This document shows positions 1 through 8,950 of a stretch of DNA of 28,164 bases, in pieces. How positions within the stretch are numbered: position 1 is the first letter of the stretch; every line of letters starts with the position of its first letter. The DNA is taken from NCBI GenBank assembly GCA_964585575.1, contig CAZPEM010000027.1:1-28164 (forward strand), read 5' to 3'. The notes under the pieces are model-generated. The model was not told where the DNA came from, ran no database searches, and saw only the letters and a program-made list of their open reading frames with translations. Origin of the DNA: UBA4655 sp964585575. GTDB taxonomy: Bacteria; Planctomycetota; Planctomycetia; Pirellulales; UBA1268. The position numbers were made by a program, and so were the translations under genes.

Positions 1-129
1 GAACTCCACATGGACGACCTCCTGGGCCGCGGCGGCCAGGCGTGGGGCGAGCATGAAGAGGCAGGCAACTGCCGCCAGCATTTCCCTCCGCGCGTTCTGT
101 CGGATCATGGTCGTGAATGGGCATGTCAT
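1..129 (-). CDS. N-terminus of an exported protein of unknown function (partial)
   Basis: The first 43 codons of a gene that runs off the left edge are visible; the frame is open to base 1. The ATG at 129 is preceded by a strong ribosome binding site, GGAGG eight bases upstream. The peptide looks like a Sec signal: basic residues near the N-terminus (IRQNARRE), a hydrophobic core (MLAAVACLFMLAP) and a small-residue cleavage region (LAAAAQ), followed by the start of the mature chain, EVVHVEF. A later in-frame ATG at 108 would give a shorter signal, but the GGAGG supports the first one. A plausible promoter lies just upstream (157-186). Too little of the mature protein is present to name a family. 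Confidence is high for a real exported protein and nil for function. Confidence 0.75.
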   Translation of the reverse strand, partial: MTCPFTTMIRQNARREMLAAVACLFMLAPRLAAAAQEVVHVEF

Positions 130-156
130 GGCTGATTCCTCCCGAGTGAAGGGATT

Positions 157-186
157 AGGATAGTCCGGTCAATCGCGCTTCCGCAA
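157..186 (-). promoter_or_regulatory. Putative sigma-70 type promoter for the exported-protein gene
   Basis: On the minus strand, TTGCGG (186-181) is separated by 18 bases from TATCCT (162-157). Transcription would start near 150, giving a leader of about 20 bases that contains the GGAGG ribosome binding site of the gene starting at 129. The -35 match is partial, so this is suggestive only. The rest of 130-390 shows no convincing gene; a 61-codon minus-strand frame in it looks like chance. Confidence 0.4.
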
Positions 187-390
187 TCATTGTCGGTTTG
201 ATGAGCGACTCGTGATTTGCCGAACCGTGCCGCACTGGCCCAGCGGCACGGTCCTGGACGCCCACCTGCCCGTCCGAGGCGGCCGTGAGGTCCACGGCCG
301 GTCTGCGGGTCGAGCCGACGCTCCGCGACCTCGCCGGCATTCCCGGTCGCGATCTGCTACCCTGACCCCTCGCAGGAGCGAGAGGTAGCG

Positions 391-3060
391 ATGAGTTTCG
401 GTCGCGCGGCGTCGGCGGCAGGTGAAGGATTCCTCCGCGGGTGGCGTGCCCTGGCCACGCTGCTCGAGGCCCGTTCTGTCGATCCAGCGCCGCGGATGCC
501 GCTCGTTCCGCTCGCGGCGGCGGTGCTCTGCGGTGGAGCCCTCGGCATAGTCCTGCCGGGCGGGCTCGCGCCGGTCGTCGGCGCGTGGGCCGCGGCTGCC
601 GGGCTGCTCGTCGCGTGGGCGTGGCTGCTCGTCGCGGGCCGCGAACGGGCGTCGGCCCGCGTGCTCCTCGTGGCGATCGGCGTCGCCGCCGCCGCGTGGT
701 GCGGCTTCCAACGGGGGCTCTTCCCTCGGGAGGAGCTGGCCTGGAGGCTCGACGAGCGGCCGAGGCCGATCGTCGTCGAGGGGCTCGCAGTCGAATCCCC
801 CCGACTGCTGCCGAGAATCCTGCCGGCAGGAACCCAGCACGTGGCCGACGCGATCGAGCCGGCGAGCGAGTTCACCCTCCGTGTCGAGTGGGTCAGGGTC
901 GGATCCTCGTGGAAGCGGGCAAGCGGCCGGGCGAGCGTCGTCGTCGATGGAAGTCGGCCTGCGATCGAGCCGGGCATGCGGGTTCGCGTGTTCGGCCGCG
1001 GCCTGCGGCCATCGCCCGCGTTCAATCCCAACGAGTTCGACTTTCGCGAGAAGGCGAGAAACATCGGATGCCTCTCGATCGTCAGATGCCGCACGCCTGA
1101 TTGCGTCGAGATCGTCGAGACTGCGCCGTGGCACGCGATTTCCGCATGGCTCGACCGCGTGCGGCGATGGGGCATGCGACGACTCGAGGCCGCGATCGAC
1201 CCGGAGCGGGCCGACTTCGCGCAGGCGCTGCTCCTCGGCAGCCGCGAGTCGCTCCCCCGCGAGGAGTCGCGGGCGTTTCTCGAGACGGGCACGGTGCACA
1301 TCCTCTCGATCTCGGGGCTTCACGTCGGGATCCTCGCGGCCGCGCTCGCCGCCGTGCTGCGGGCCACGCCGCTGCCTCGCGGAGCCGGCCTCGCCGTCGT
1401 CGCGGCCTTCATCGGCGGCTACATGCTGCTCGTGCGGGCCGAGACTCCGGTCGTCCGGGCGACGCTCGTGGTCTGGCTCGCCTGCCTCGGCGCCGCCGTC
1501 GGGCGACGCTCGGTCACGCTCAACTCGCTTGCGGCCGCGGCGATCGTCGTGTTTCTCTGGCGGCCCTGCGAGGTGTTCCGGATCGGGACGCAGCTCTCCT
1601 TCCTGTCGACGGGCGTCCTCGTCGCAGCGGCGTCGGCGATCGCGGTTCGCCGACCGACGGAGGACCCGATTCAGCGGCTCATCGACCGCAGCCGTCCGGC
1701 CTGGGAGAAGCGGCTGCGACGCGTCGGCCGCGGCATCGCGGAGGCCTTCTTCGTCGGCGCGGCGGTCTGGGCGGCGACCACGCCGGTGACGGCGGCCGTC
1801 TTCCACGTCGTCAGCCCCGTCGCCCTTCTGCTCAATGTCGTCGTCGCGCCGCTCGTCGCGGTCGCGATGGCGACCGGATTCCTCTGCCTGCTGGCCTCGA
1901 CGGTGTCCACCGCGGTCGGCGGGCTCTTCGGCGGACTGTGCGACGTGACGCTCCTCGGCGTGGAGACGTGCGTGCGGGCCGGGGCGATGCTGCCCGGCGG
2001 CCATGCCTGGGTCGCAGGGCCGCCCGGATGGTGGGTGGCCGGCTGGTACGTGCTGCTCGCCGGGCTCGCCGCCGCCCTGCCCCGCCGGTGGCTTGAGCGG
2101 CCGATGCCCTGGCTGGCCGCCGCCGGAGGGTGGTGCGGCGTCGGCCTCGTGGCCACGATCCCGCAGATGGCGAACCTGGGCGGCCGCGGCTTCGAGATGG
2201 TGGCCGCCTCGCTCGGTCACGGACTCGGCGTCGTTGTGAAAACACCGGCGGGCTCGACCATGCTCTACGACGCCGGCAGGCTCGGGGCCGGCGGCGCCGC
2301 GGCCCGCGGTGTCGCGGGGGTGCTCTGGAACGAGCGGGTTCACGGCATCGACTGCCTCGTCCTCTCCCACGCCGACACCGACCACTTCAACGGCGTTCCC
2401 GAACTGCTGGACCGGTTTCGCATCGGACGAGTCGTGCTCTCGCGGGAGTTTCTCGAGTCGGGCTCGCCGGCCGCCCGCGGACTGCTCGCGATGCTCGACG
2501 AGAGGGGCGTGCCGGTTTCCGCCGTCCGGGCCGGGCAGGCTTTTGCGCTCGATTCGAGCTGCACCGTTCGCGTGCTCCATCCGACGGGCCGCGAGCCCGT
2601 GCAGAGCGACAATGAATCGAGCCTCGTGCTCGCGGTCGAGGCGAGCGGCCGGAGACTCCTGCTTGCCGGCGATATCGAGGGAGACGCTGTGCACCGGCTC
2701 GTCGCCCGATCGCCGGAGCGGTGCGACGTGCTCGTAGCGCCTCACCACGGCACCGCCACGAGCCTCCCGCCGCTGCTGGCCGCCGCCACGCGGCCGCGGA
2801 TCGTGGTCGTCAGCGGCGCGGGTGGTTCCTCCTGGAAAGAGGTCAAGCGGGCCTACGCCGAGGTGGGAGAGGCCGGCCGCTCGCGGGTGCTCAAGACCGG
2901 CGGCGAGGGGGCGATCCGGATCCGGATGGCGGCCGATGCGCTCTCCATCGACCGCTACACGCCCGCCGGCTGGCAGCCCGACCGATATCGCCAGGCCGCC
3001 GCCACCAGCAGCAGCATGTTGGCCGCGAGAAAGGCGAAGAATTCGGTCTGGCCCCCTTGA
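391..3060 (+). CDS. comEC: ComEC/Rec2-family DNA internalization channel protein
   Basis: This 889-residue protein has the full ComEC architecture. Hydrophobic helices lie at about 40-110, followed by an N-terminal OB-like (DUF4131-type) segment at about 125-240. The competence domain starts near 275 and carries the diagnostic ISGLHVG motif in a multi-helix membrane region to about 600. A C-terminal metallo-beta-lactamase-like domain has SHADTDHFNG near 659-668, LLLAGDIEGD and APHHGT. In transformable bacteria ComEC carries single-stranded DNA across the inner membrane; the MBL domain is thought to act as a nuclease. The ATG is supported by AGAGG five bases upstream. Metal-ligand motifs look intact, so the gene should be functional. 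The last ~35 codons overlap the 3' end of the convergent ccsA-like gene. No other competence genes are present. Family assignment is secure; actual natural transformation is not shown. Confidence 0.93.
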   Translation: MSFGRAASAAGEGFLRGWRALATLLEARSVDPAPRMPLVPLAAAVLCGGALGIVLPGGLAPVVGAWAAAAGLLVAWAWLLVAGRERASARVLLVAIGVAAAAWCGFQRGLFPREELAWRLDERPRPIVVEGLAVESPRLLPRILPAGTQHVADAIEPASEFTLRVEWVRVGSSWKRASGRASVVVDGSRPAIEPGMRVRVFGRGLRPSPAFNPNEFDFREKARNIGCLSIVRCRTPDCVEIVETAPWHAISAWLDRVRRWGMRRLEAAIDPERADFAQALLLGSRESLPREESRAFLETGTVHILSISGLHVGILAAALAAVLRATPLPRGAGLAVVAAFIGGYMLLVRAETPVVRATLVVWLACLGAAVGRRSVTLNSLAAAAIVVFLWRPCEVFRIGTQLSFLSTGVLVAAASAIAVRRPTEDPIQRLIDRSRPAWEKRLRRVGRGIAEAFFVGAAVWAATTPVTAAVFHVVSPVALLLNVVVAPLVAVAMATGFLCLLASTVSTAVGGLFGGLCDVTLLGVETCVRAGAMLPGGHAWVAGPPGWWVAGWYVLLAGLAAALPRRWLERPMPWLAAAGGWCGVGLVATIPQMANLGGRGFEMVAASLGHGLGVVVKTPAGSTMLYDAGRLGAGGAAARGVAGVLWNERVHGIDCLVLSHADTDHFNGVPELLDRFRIGRVVLSREFLESGSPAARGLLAMLDERGVPVSAVRAGQAFALDSSCTVRVLHPTGREPVQSDNESSLVLAVEASGRRLLLAGDIEGDAVHRLVARSPERCDVLVAPHHGTATSLPPLLAAATRPRIVVVSGAGGSSWKEVKRAYAEVGEAGRSRVLKTGGEGAIRIRMAADALSIDRYTPAGWQPDRYRQAAATSSSMLAARKAKNSVWPP

Positions 3061-5522
3061 CCGAACCCGTAGGAGTGCAGCCCGGCGCCGAGCAGGAAGT
3101 TGACGCCGTACCACGACATCCCGATCACGGCGGCGCCGAGCACGCTCCCGGCCGCGAGGCCGAAGTTGTCGATCCACCCGGCATACCGGCCGTGGAGCAC
3201 GACGAGGTAGGCCAGGAGCGAGACGAGCGCCCAGACCTCCTTCGGGTCCCAGCCCCAGAACCTGCCCCATGACACGTCGGCCCACAATCCGCCGAGGATC
3301 GTGCCGGCCGCGAGCAGGAGCACGGCCACCTGCATCGCCTTGTAGATGAAGCCTGCAAGCACGTCGCAGGCCTCCGGCGGACGGGCCGCCCTGCCCTCCC
3401 CCGGCGTCGCGGGCCGGTAGCTCCCGAAGAGATAATGGCCGAGCGACAGGCAGCCGAGACCCCAGGCGAGGGCGCCTGCGGCATAGCTCGAGACGATCGT
3501 GAGCACGTGGATCGTGAGCCAGAAATTGTCGCGGAGCACGGGCTGCAGCGGGCTGAACTGCTTCCCGGGGATCGGGAAGAACCAGGCGATGAAGGTGCCG
3601 GCGAAGGCGACGGCCGTGACGACCAGGCCGAACGACCGCCTCGCGTAGGCCTGCGCGAGCCACTCGCCGAGTTCGGTCGACCGCAGGCTTCGCGGCACGG
3701 TCGCAAGCGACGCCGCGGCCGCGACCGCGACCCGCGGCAGATACCAGACCGACGGGGCAAGCACGCACAGCCCCACGAGCCACACGACGAGGTTGTTGGC
3801 GTTGGGCATCCAGGAGTCGACGTCTGACTGCGGGAGAAGCCGCAGGATCGTCCGGCCGCCGGCCGCGTAGGGCGCCATCGTGAGCACCCAGAGCACGCCC
3901 ACCCCGATCGCGATCCTCGGCAGGATCATGGCCCAATGATTCGTCAGCTTCCATGCCTCGCCGACCCCCTTCGACACGACCGGTGCGAGCACGAACCACA
4001 GCCCGAGCAGGGACAGGAAGAACGGCACGTAGATCACCGTCTCGTACATGTTCGTCACCGGAGCCCAGCCCGTGATCGCGATCCGCTCGGAGAAGGCCTT
4101 CGCCGTCCAGAGGATCTCCGCGAGCAGGAACGCCGTGCCGAGCCAGAACATCGGCTTCGTCGCCCGCCCGAAGGCGAGGGCGAACGCCGCGAGCCCCGCA
4201 AGCGCGAGCACCCACGACATGCGAAAGGGATCGCCGCTGTTGTAGGCCACCTCGCGGTCGGTGCTGCCGGGCCGCGGGTAGGCCGTCCAGCCGAGCAGGT
4301 CCGCATCGAGCCGATCCACCGGAAGCCTGCGACGCTCCGGCTCGACCGCCTCGCCGAGCGCCCGCAGGCTCGCCGCCAGCCGGGAGGAGGCCCCCGCCAC
4401 GTCGCCCGTCGGCACCGCCGTCACCGCTTCCTCGAGCTTTGTGAACGACGCCCGGGTCTGCTCGACGAGATCGGCCGGATAGCCGGAGAGCACCTCCGAC
4501 GGCGCGTCGAGCAGCGTCGTGAGCGCGAGCCAGGGGGGCATGTCGTCGTCGGCGTTCCGCTCCGTCTCGAGCGCATCAGCATGGAGGGCCGGCACAACGA
4601 GCAGCGAGTCGCCATTGTCGTAGAGGGACTCGGCGAGCACGAGCAGCTTCTCCTCGAGCCGCGCGAGCATCCGTCCGGCGGGAGCCCCCTCGGGCCCCTG
4701 CGATGCCACCGAGGATTTCGCGGCCGCGACCGCGGCCCGCGCCTTCGCGACCGCTGCCGTCGCAGCATCCGTCGGAAAGCGGGTCGACTCCCCGACAGCG
4801 GCGAGGATCTCGGAAAAACCTCCGCGGATCGCCTCCGCCTGCTCCCCCTTCACCGCTCCCGCGAGCCGTCGTTCGGTCGACTGCCAGGAGCCGATGGCCG
4901 ACTCGAGCAGCCGGGTGAACCGCGAGCGGCCCATCTCCGCGGCTTCCGCCCGAAACGATAGCTGACGAAACGTGACGAACGCCCTCCAGAGCTGGTCGAC
5001 CTTGGCGTCGGCACCTTCGAGACGGAACGCCCCCCCTTCGGCACGCGCCTCGCGACGCCGTTCGTCGATCTCGACGAGCCGCTCGCGAAACGCCTTCGAC
5101 TCCGCGACGTCGGACGGCGAGGCGTACTTCAACCGCTTCCGCCCCTCGGGCCCATCCTCGAACACCGGCAGGTCCAGCAGTCGGCGAACCTCCTCGTGCT
5201 CCGCGATCAGGAACGGCACGTCCTCCCAGGCCTCCGGGCGGCAGAGCCAGTCGAGCAGGAGCGCCGCGGCATCCCACCGGCGGACGGCGGCGGCGTCGGC
5301 GCCGGCTGCCGGCAGCTTCGGTGACTGCGAGTTCGTGACCGTCTCCACCTTTCGGCGGGCGAACGTGTCGAGCGGCATCACTCGGCCGTCGTCGAGCACG
5401 GGCAGCCGTCTCCAAGAGGCAAGGTCGTCGCCACGGCCGACGCCGGCGGCGATCCCCGCGGACACGACGACCGCCAGCAGGAGGCTTGCGGGACGAAAAG
5501 ACGATTTGGTTTCGATCATCAT
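2955..5522 (-). CDS. ccsA: Cytochrome c biogenesis protein CcsA/ResC-like with long periplasmic N-terminus
   Basis: This 855-residue protein starts at the ATG at 5522, which overlaps the stop of the upstream resB-like gene (ATGA, 5519-5522); the frame stays open further upstream but that part lies inside resB. A signal/anchor (MMIETKSSFRPASLLLAVVV) is followed by about 400 mostly soluble residues, including LPVLDDGRVMPLDTFARRKV. From about residue 430 there is a multi-helix membrane domain with WAPVTNMYETV and the tryptophan-rich heme-handling motif WGRFWGWDPKEVWAL near 748-762. Candidate heme-ligand histidines sit in TIHVLTIV and in LHSYGFG. In system II cytochrome c maturation, CcsA with ResB exports heme and attaches it to CXXCH apocytochromes. 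Canonical CcsA is about 300-350 residues, so the N-terminal half is an extension of unknown role. Family certainty is high; function of the extension is unknown. Confidence 0.92.
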   Translation of the reverse strand: MMIETKSSFRPASLLLAVVVSAGIAAGVGRGDDLASWRRLPVLDDGRVMPLDTFARRKVETVTNSQSPKLPAAGADAAAVRRWDAAALLLDWLCRPEAWEDVPFLIAEHEEVRRLLDLPVFEDGPEGRKRLKYASPSDVAESKAFRERLVEIDERRREARAEGGAFRLEGADAKVDQLWRAFVTFRQLSFRAEAAEMGRSRFTRLLESAIGSWQSTERRLAGAVKGEQAEAIRGGFSEILAAVGESTRFPTDAATAAVAKARAAVAAAKSSVASQGPEGAPAGRMLARLEEKLLVLAESLYDNGDSLLVVPALHADALETERNADDDMPPWLALTTLLDAPSEVLSGYPADLVEQTRASFTKLEEAVTAVPTGDVAGASSRLAASLRALGEAVEPERRRLPVDRLDADLLGWTAYPRPGSTDREVAYNSGDPFRMSWVLALAGLAAFALAFGRATKPMFWLGTAFLLAEILWTAKAFSERIAITGWAPVTNMYETVIYVPFFLSLLGLWFVLAPVVSKGVGEAWKLTNHWAMILPRIAIGVGVLWVLTMAPYAAGGRTILRLLPQSDVDSWMPNANNLVVWLVGLCVLAPSVWYLPRVAVAAAASLATVPRSLRSTELGEWLAQAYARRSFGLVVTAVAFAGTFIAWFFPIPGKQFSPLQPVLRDNFWLTIHVLTIVSSYAAGALAWGLGCLSLGHYLFGSYRPATPGEGRAARPPEACDVLAGFIYKAMQVAVLLLAAGTILGGLWADVSWGRFWGWDPKEVWALVSLLAYLVVLHGRYAGWIDNFGLAAGSVLGAAVIGMSWYGVNFLLGAGLHSYGFGQGGQTEFFAFLAANMLLLVAAAWRYRSGCQPAGV

Positions 5523-7567
5523 GCGGCTCCCTGCACGGCCCTCTTCCTCGGACCGAAGAAATAGGCCTTCATGTAGAACATCGTAAAGATGCCGGCGACG
5601 ACCAGCGCGCTGCCAAGGTATTTCACCCCGCGTCCGGGATCGTAGTTCACGGTGAGCACCGAAGCCTCGATCGCCTCGGGAGCCTCGCCCGACCGCCTGC
5701 CGCCGAGGTCGCGGACGAATCGTTCGTAGAGCGGATCTCCCGGCAGCCACGGCCCCATGAAACTCTCCTGGAAGAGACGGTAGGAACGGCCGGTCGCCGG
5801 GTCGCTGAAGTCCACGGGCGCGTTCATCGTGATCGTCACGGGCTGCGCCGTGAGGGGCTTGCGGGAGTGCCCGAGAAACTCGACCACGCTCGAAAAGTGC
5901 GATGCCTGGCTCGTGCCCGGGTCGAGCCTCCGCTCGAAATTATCGAGCCGCACGTCGAAGCCGATGTCGATGGAATCGGGCTCCATGGTGACCGCGGCGA
6001 TCCGTCGCGTGCCCGCCACCTCCCGCCGTTCGGTCGGCCCGGGCTTTTCCTGAATCGGCTGGATCGGCAGCCCGGCGAGCCAGAACGATTCGGACGTACC
6101 GTCCACCGACAGCCGCAGCTTCGCGGCCCGACGCTTGGCGGACGGCGGCTTCGCCTTGTCGAAGGGCACGGGCAGCGTCACGACCTCGACCGTGTCGGCG
6201 GGAAGGAAACGATCCACCCGCAGTTCGAGCTTTCCCATCGGCATCTCGAAGGCGGGCACGGGGCGGCCGTCGGCCGGCAACGCCCCGGCCGTCACGGCAG
6301 GGAACTGCCACTTCCTGTAGGCCAGCGCGAGATCGTGGGTCTGGATGACGTCGATCCGGCTGCGGGCCTTCCCCTGCATTCGCTCGGAGGCGTCGGCCGG
6401 CCCCGGATCGACCCAAAGGCTTCCGTAGACGCCCGCCCGCCTCGCGGGCATGTTCACCTCAGGAAGATCGGCGGCGAGCACCATTTCCTCCGACCTCGTC
6501 CCGGCGGCGTCGCCGGCGGCGGTGGGGCGGATCGCGAGCCGCACGACCGCGAGCCTCGGCTCGTGATCGCGAAAATCGACGGAAAGCCCCGTGCCTGGAA
6601 GCTCGATCGTCTTCTTCGACTCCAGTTCATCGACCGTGAAGCGGTGCACGGAAGTCCGCGGCTCACCGTCGTGCACGAGCACGATCTGCCCCTTTGCGCC
6701 GAATCCGGCCTCGGAATCCGGAACCGCCGTGAGAAAGGCGTTCGTCTCCGCCTTGGAGCCCGATTTCCAAAAAACGATCGTGCCTCCGCCGACACGCTGC
6801 CGATGGCGGACGTCGCCGCCGGCGAGCGGGTTCGGCTGCCACGACAGGTCGACCGGCATCCAGACTCCCCGCCCGCCGCCCGGCCCGAAGCTGTCGCTGC
6901 CGACACGGAGCTTCACACTCGGCGCGAGCGCCGCCGTGGAGTCGGCGTAGAAGTCGAGCACCTCGAGCCGGATGCCGTCGGCGTCGTGAAGCACGCCGCG
7001 ATCTCGCGGGGCCAGGCCCCACGGGATGAACGACCGTCGAGAGCCGTAGTCGTCCCAGTTGAACGGCCCGGATCGGAAAGGTATCGGGCCGATCATCTCC
7101 CCGCGGCCGGCCGTCTCGCCATCGGCCGAGCGTCGACGGACCTCGAGCTTGAAGGAGTGGGAGTCCTCGTAGGCCCGCCTGCCGGAGTCCCCTTCCAAAA
7201 GCGGAATCTGGGCGTCGATGCCCCCCCGCTGCGACATGAGGCAGCCGGCGAGCAGCACGAGCAGTCCGACGTGCGTGATGACGAAGCCGGTCTGGTGCCG
7301 CTTCCACGGGTAACGGATGGCCGCGGCGCAAAACACGCTCACGCCGAGCAAGGCGTTGAGGAGCGTGAACCACCAGGTATTCCAGACGCCGAACTTCACC
7401 GCCTCGGTGCCGTAGGCGCTCTCCACGAACGTGCCGAGGCCGAGCACCACGGCCAGGATCGCGATGAGCACCACCGCGAACCGCAACGACGCCAGGAACT
7501 CGTAGAGTCGAAGCGTGGTCCGCATCCATGCGGGCTGGTCGGGACTGGCGAGGTGGGGTCGGGCCAT
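5519..7567 (-). CDS. resB: ResB-like (Ccs1) cytochrome c biogenesis protein
   Basis: This 682-residue protein has the ResB layout. Three helices occur near the N-terminus (FLASLRFAVVLIAILAVVLG, WWFTLLNALLGVSVFCAAAI, HVGLLVLLAGCLM). A large hydrophilic region of about 520 residues follows, probably periplasmic, and there is a fourth helix near the C-terminus (YLGSALVVAGIFTMFYMKAY). ResB partners CcsA in heme delivery to exported apocytochromes c. The two genes overlap by four bases, so translation is coupled. The start at 7567 has no clear Shine-Dalgarno sequence; an alternative ATG at 7525 (MRTTLRLYEF) would remove 14 residues and still keep the first helix. The large middle domain is poorly conserved in this family and I recognise it mainly from topology and context. 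No disruption is seen. Confidence 0.88.
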   Translation of the reverse strand: MARPHLASPDQPAWMRTTLRLYEFLASLRFAVVLIAILAVVLGLGTFVESAYGTEAVKFGVWNTWWFTLLNALLGVSVFCAAAIRYPWKRHQTGFVITHVGLLVLLAGCLMSQRGGIDAQIPLLEGDSGRRAYEDSHSFKLEVRRRSADGETAGRGEMIGPIPFRSGPFNWDDYGSRRSFIPWGLAPRDRGVLHDADGIRLEVLDFYADSTAALAPSVKLRVGSDSFGPGGGRGVWMPVDLSWQPNPLAGGDVRHRQRVGGGTIVFWKSGSKAETNAFLTAVPDSEAGFGAKGQIVLVHDGEPRTSVHRFTVDELESKKTIELPGTGLSVDFRDHEPRLAVVRLAIRPTAAGDAAGTRSEEMVLAADLPEVNMPARRAGVYGSLWVDPGPADASERMQGKARSRIDVIQTHDLALAYRKWQFPAVTAGALPADGRPVPAFEMPMGKLELRVDRFLPADTVEVVTLPVPFDKAKPPSAKRRAAKLRLSVDGTSESFWLAGLPIQPIQEKPGPTERREVAGTRRIAAVTMEPDSIDIGFDVRLDNFERRLDPGTSQASHFSSVVEFLGHSRKPLTAQPVTITMNAPVDFSDPATGRSYRLFQESFMGPWLPGDPLYERFVRDLGGRRSGEAPEAIEASVLTVNYDPGRGVKYLGSALVVAGIFTMFYMKAYFFGPRKRAVQGAA

Positions 7568-7602
7568 CGTGGCAAGCCGGGCGTTGTGCGGACGACGCCT
7601 AC

Positions 7603-7608
7603 AGTATA
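7603..7608 (-). promoter_or_regulatory. Putative -10 element for the resB-ccsA operon
   Basis: TATACT on the minus strand would place the transcription start near 7596, giving a leader of about 29 bases before the resB ATG at 7567. No good -35 hexamer is visible at the right distance, so the call rests on the -10 match and its position. Confidence 0.35.
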
Positions 7609-7672
7609 GGCCGAACCACCCGGTCGCCGACCGCAGCGTCGCCCGCCGCCGTGCGTTGCCACGATCCGAACG

Positions 7673-8848
7673 TCACTTCAACCCGAACGTCGTCGTGAGG
7701 GAATCGAGGATCGGCGTCGAAAAGGCTGCGCCACGGACGCTGCCGATGGAACGCACGAGATCGAAGCAGATGAACCCCCCCGCGAGCAGCAGCAGGGCGC
7801 ACGAGACGAGACCGCAGATCTGCAGACCGCTGAAGCTCGTCCCCTCGAACGACTCGGACGGAAACTGCATGCCGGCAGCGGCGACCTGCAGCGAGGAATC
7901 GTCCGAGGAACTCGAGTCACCCGCCCCCAGCGCCGAGCCGAAGAAGCTCGAGTCTCCGGATTCCGACTCGGTGGCGATGACGACCGACGCGCTCTCTTCG
8001 TCGCCGCCCATGGCACCGAGTTCGAAGGCGTCGCCGGCGAGCATCGTGCCCCCTTCGACGTCGCCGGCCTGATCATCGATCGCGCCCAAGTCGATTCCGG
8101 AACCGCCGTCGCCCGCGGAGCCGGCGGTCGAAAGGTTGACCCCGGAGAGTTGGATGCCCGACAACTGCAGGTCGTCTTCTTCGAGCGAGAGGCCGCTTTC
8201 GCCTGCCACGGAGAGTCCCGCGCCGTCGCCGACTCCCGTGACTCCCGCGATGCCGGAAACTCCGAGTCCCGAGCCGAGTGTCAGGGAACCGCCGCCGGCC
8301 GAACCGAGTCCGGACAGGGGAGCCGATCCATCACGCGTCGCACCGCTTCCGGTCCTCGGACCACTTCCGGAGGTTGCCGCCGAACCGAGCGCGAGAGAGT
8401 CGCCCAGAATATCGTCGCTGATCGCCACGCCCGACACGTTCGAGATGCCCGGCAATGACGGGGAGGAAATCGACACGTCGCTCGCGTCGATCGTTCCGCG
8501 GCGGAGCACCGTTTCGGAAACGATCTGGGAAGTCGGCCCGACGTCGTCGAAGATCGACATCCCTTCGCCGCCGACGCCTTCGACTTCGAGCCCGTCGAGT
8601 TCGAGCCCCCCGCCGTCGAACGCGGCGGACGGCTTGGAAGGCGACGAAGGGATGTCGAAGTCGAGCGAGAGGTCGCTCGACTCTCCTCGGCTCTGTGCGT
8701 AGCGGACGACGTCGTCATGGCGGAACTTCATCGTTCCGCCATCCCTCATCGGGAAGAGCTTCTTTCGATCGACGAGACGGTTGATCTCGTCCGGCTCGAC
8801 GCCGAGTTGCGTCGCCGCCTCGTCGACGGTCAGGAATCGTCCGGCCAC
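7673..8848 (-). CDS. HTH (excisionase/MerR-like) protein with acidic low-complexity middle and C-terminal membrane anchor
   Basis: This is a 391-residue protein. Residues 1-56 form a winged-helix/HTH of the excisionase (MerR-like) type: FLTVDEAATQLGVEPDEINR, then KKLFPMRDGGTMKFRHDDVVRYA. Residues ~57-340 are low complexity, rich in Gly, Ser, Asp, Glu and Leu, with almost no positive charge. One hydrophobic helix (ICGLVSCALLLLAGGFICFDLV, ~344-365) sits near the C-terminus and a ~25-residue tail ends at GLK. The start is GTG, supported by AGGAG nine bases upstream. I recall similar HTH-plus-anchor proteins in planctomycetes but cannot check this. It could be a membrane-tethered DNA-binding protein, or the HTH fold could bind something else. 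No integrase or phage gene is nearby, so a recombination directionality role is unlikely. The function is unknown. Confidence 0.85.
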   Translation of the reverse strand: MAGRFLTVDEAATQLGVEPDEINRLVDRKKLFPMRDGGTMKFRHDDVVRYAQSRGESSDLSLDFDIPSSPSKPSAAFDGGGLELDGLEVEGVGGEGMSIFDDVGPTSQIVSETVLRRGTIDASDVSISSPSLPGISNVSGVAISDDILGDSLALGSAATSGSGPRTGSGATRDGSAPLSGLGSAGGGSLTLGSGLGVSGIAGVTGVGDGAGLSVAGESGLSLEEDDLQLSGIQLSGVNLSTAGSAGDGGSGIDLGAIDDQAGDVEGGTMLAGDAFELGAMGGDEESASVVIATESESGDSSFFGSALGAGDSSSSDDSSLQVAAAGMQFPSESFEGTSFSGLQICGLVSCALLLLAGGFICFDLVRSIGSVRGAAFSTPILDSLTTTFGLK

Positions 8849-8950
8849 GAGATCGCTCTCCTGATTGATTGCCCGGCCACTGATGCTCCCGCCCTGGTGA
8901 ACGATCGGCCGGAAGAACCGGGTTCGAACGTCTCGGGTGCGGTTCTCCCG

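Noticed and set aside
155..340. A 61-codon minus-strand frame in the gap before comEC
   Set aside because: It has no ribosome binding site, atypical composition, and overlaps the likely promoter of the first gene.
187..4215. A 1342-codon open frame on the minus strand across comEC and the ccsA-like gene
   Set aside because: Its product is Arg/Gly/Pro/Asp-rich with no domain, and it lies opposite or out of frame to two clearly conserved genes. Such frames are expected at this GC content.
5486..7609. A 707-codon plus-strand frame opposite resB
   Set aside because: Composition (Arg, His, Gly, Pro) is that of an antisense shadow, and the minus-strand ResB features are clear.
7673..8848. Phage excisionase
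   Set aside because: The HTH matches the excisionase class, but the protein is 391 residues with a membrane anchor and there is no integrase, attachment site or phage gene nearby.
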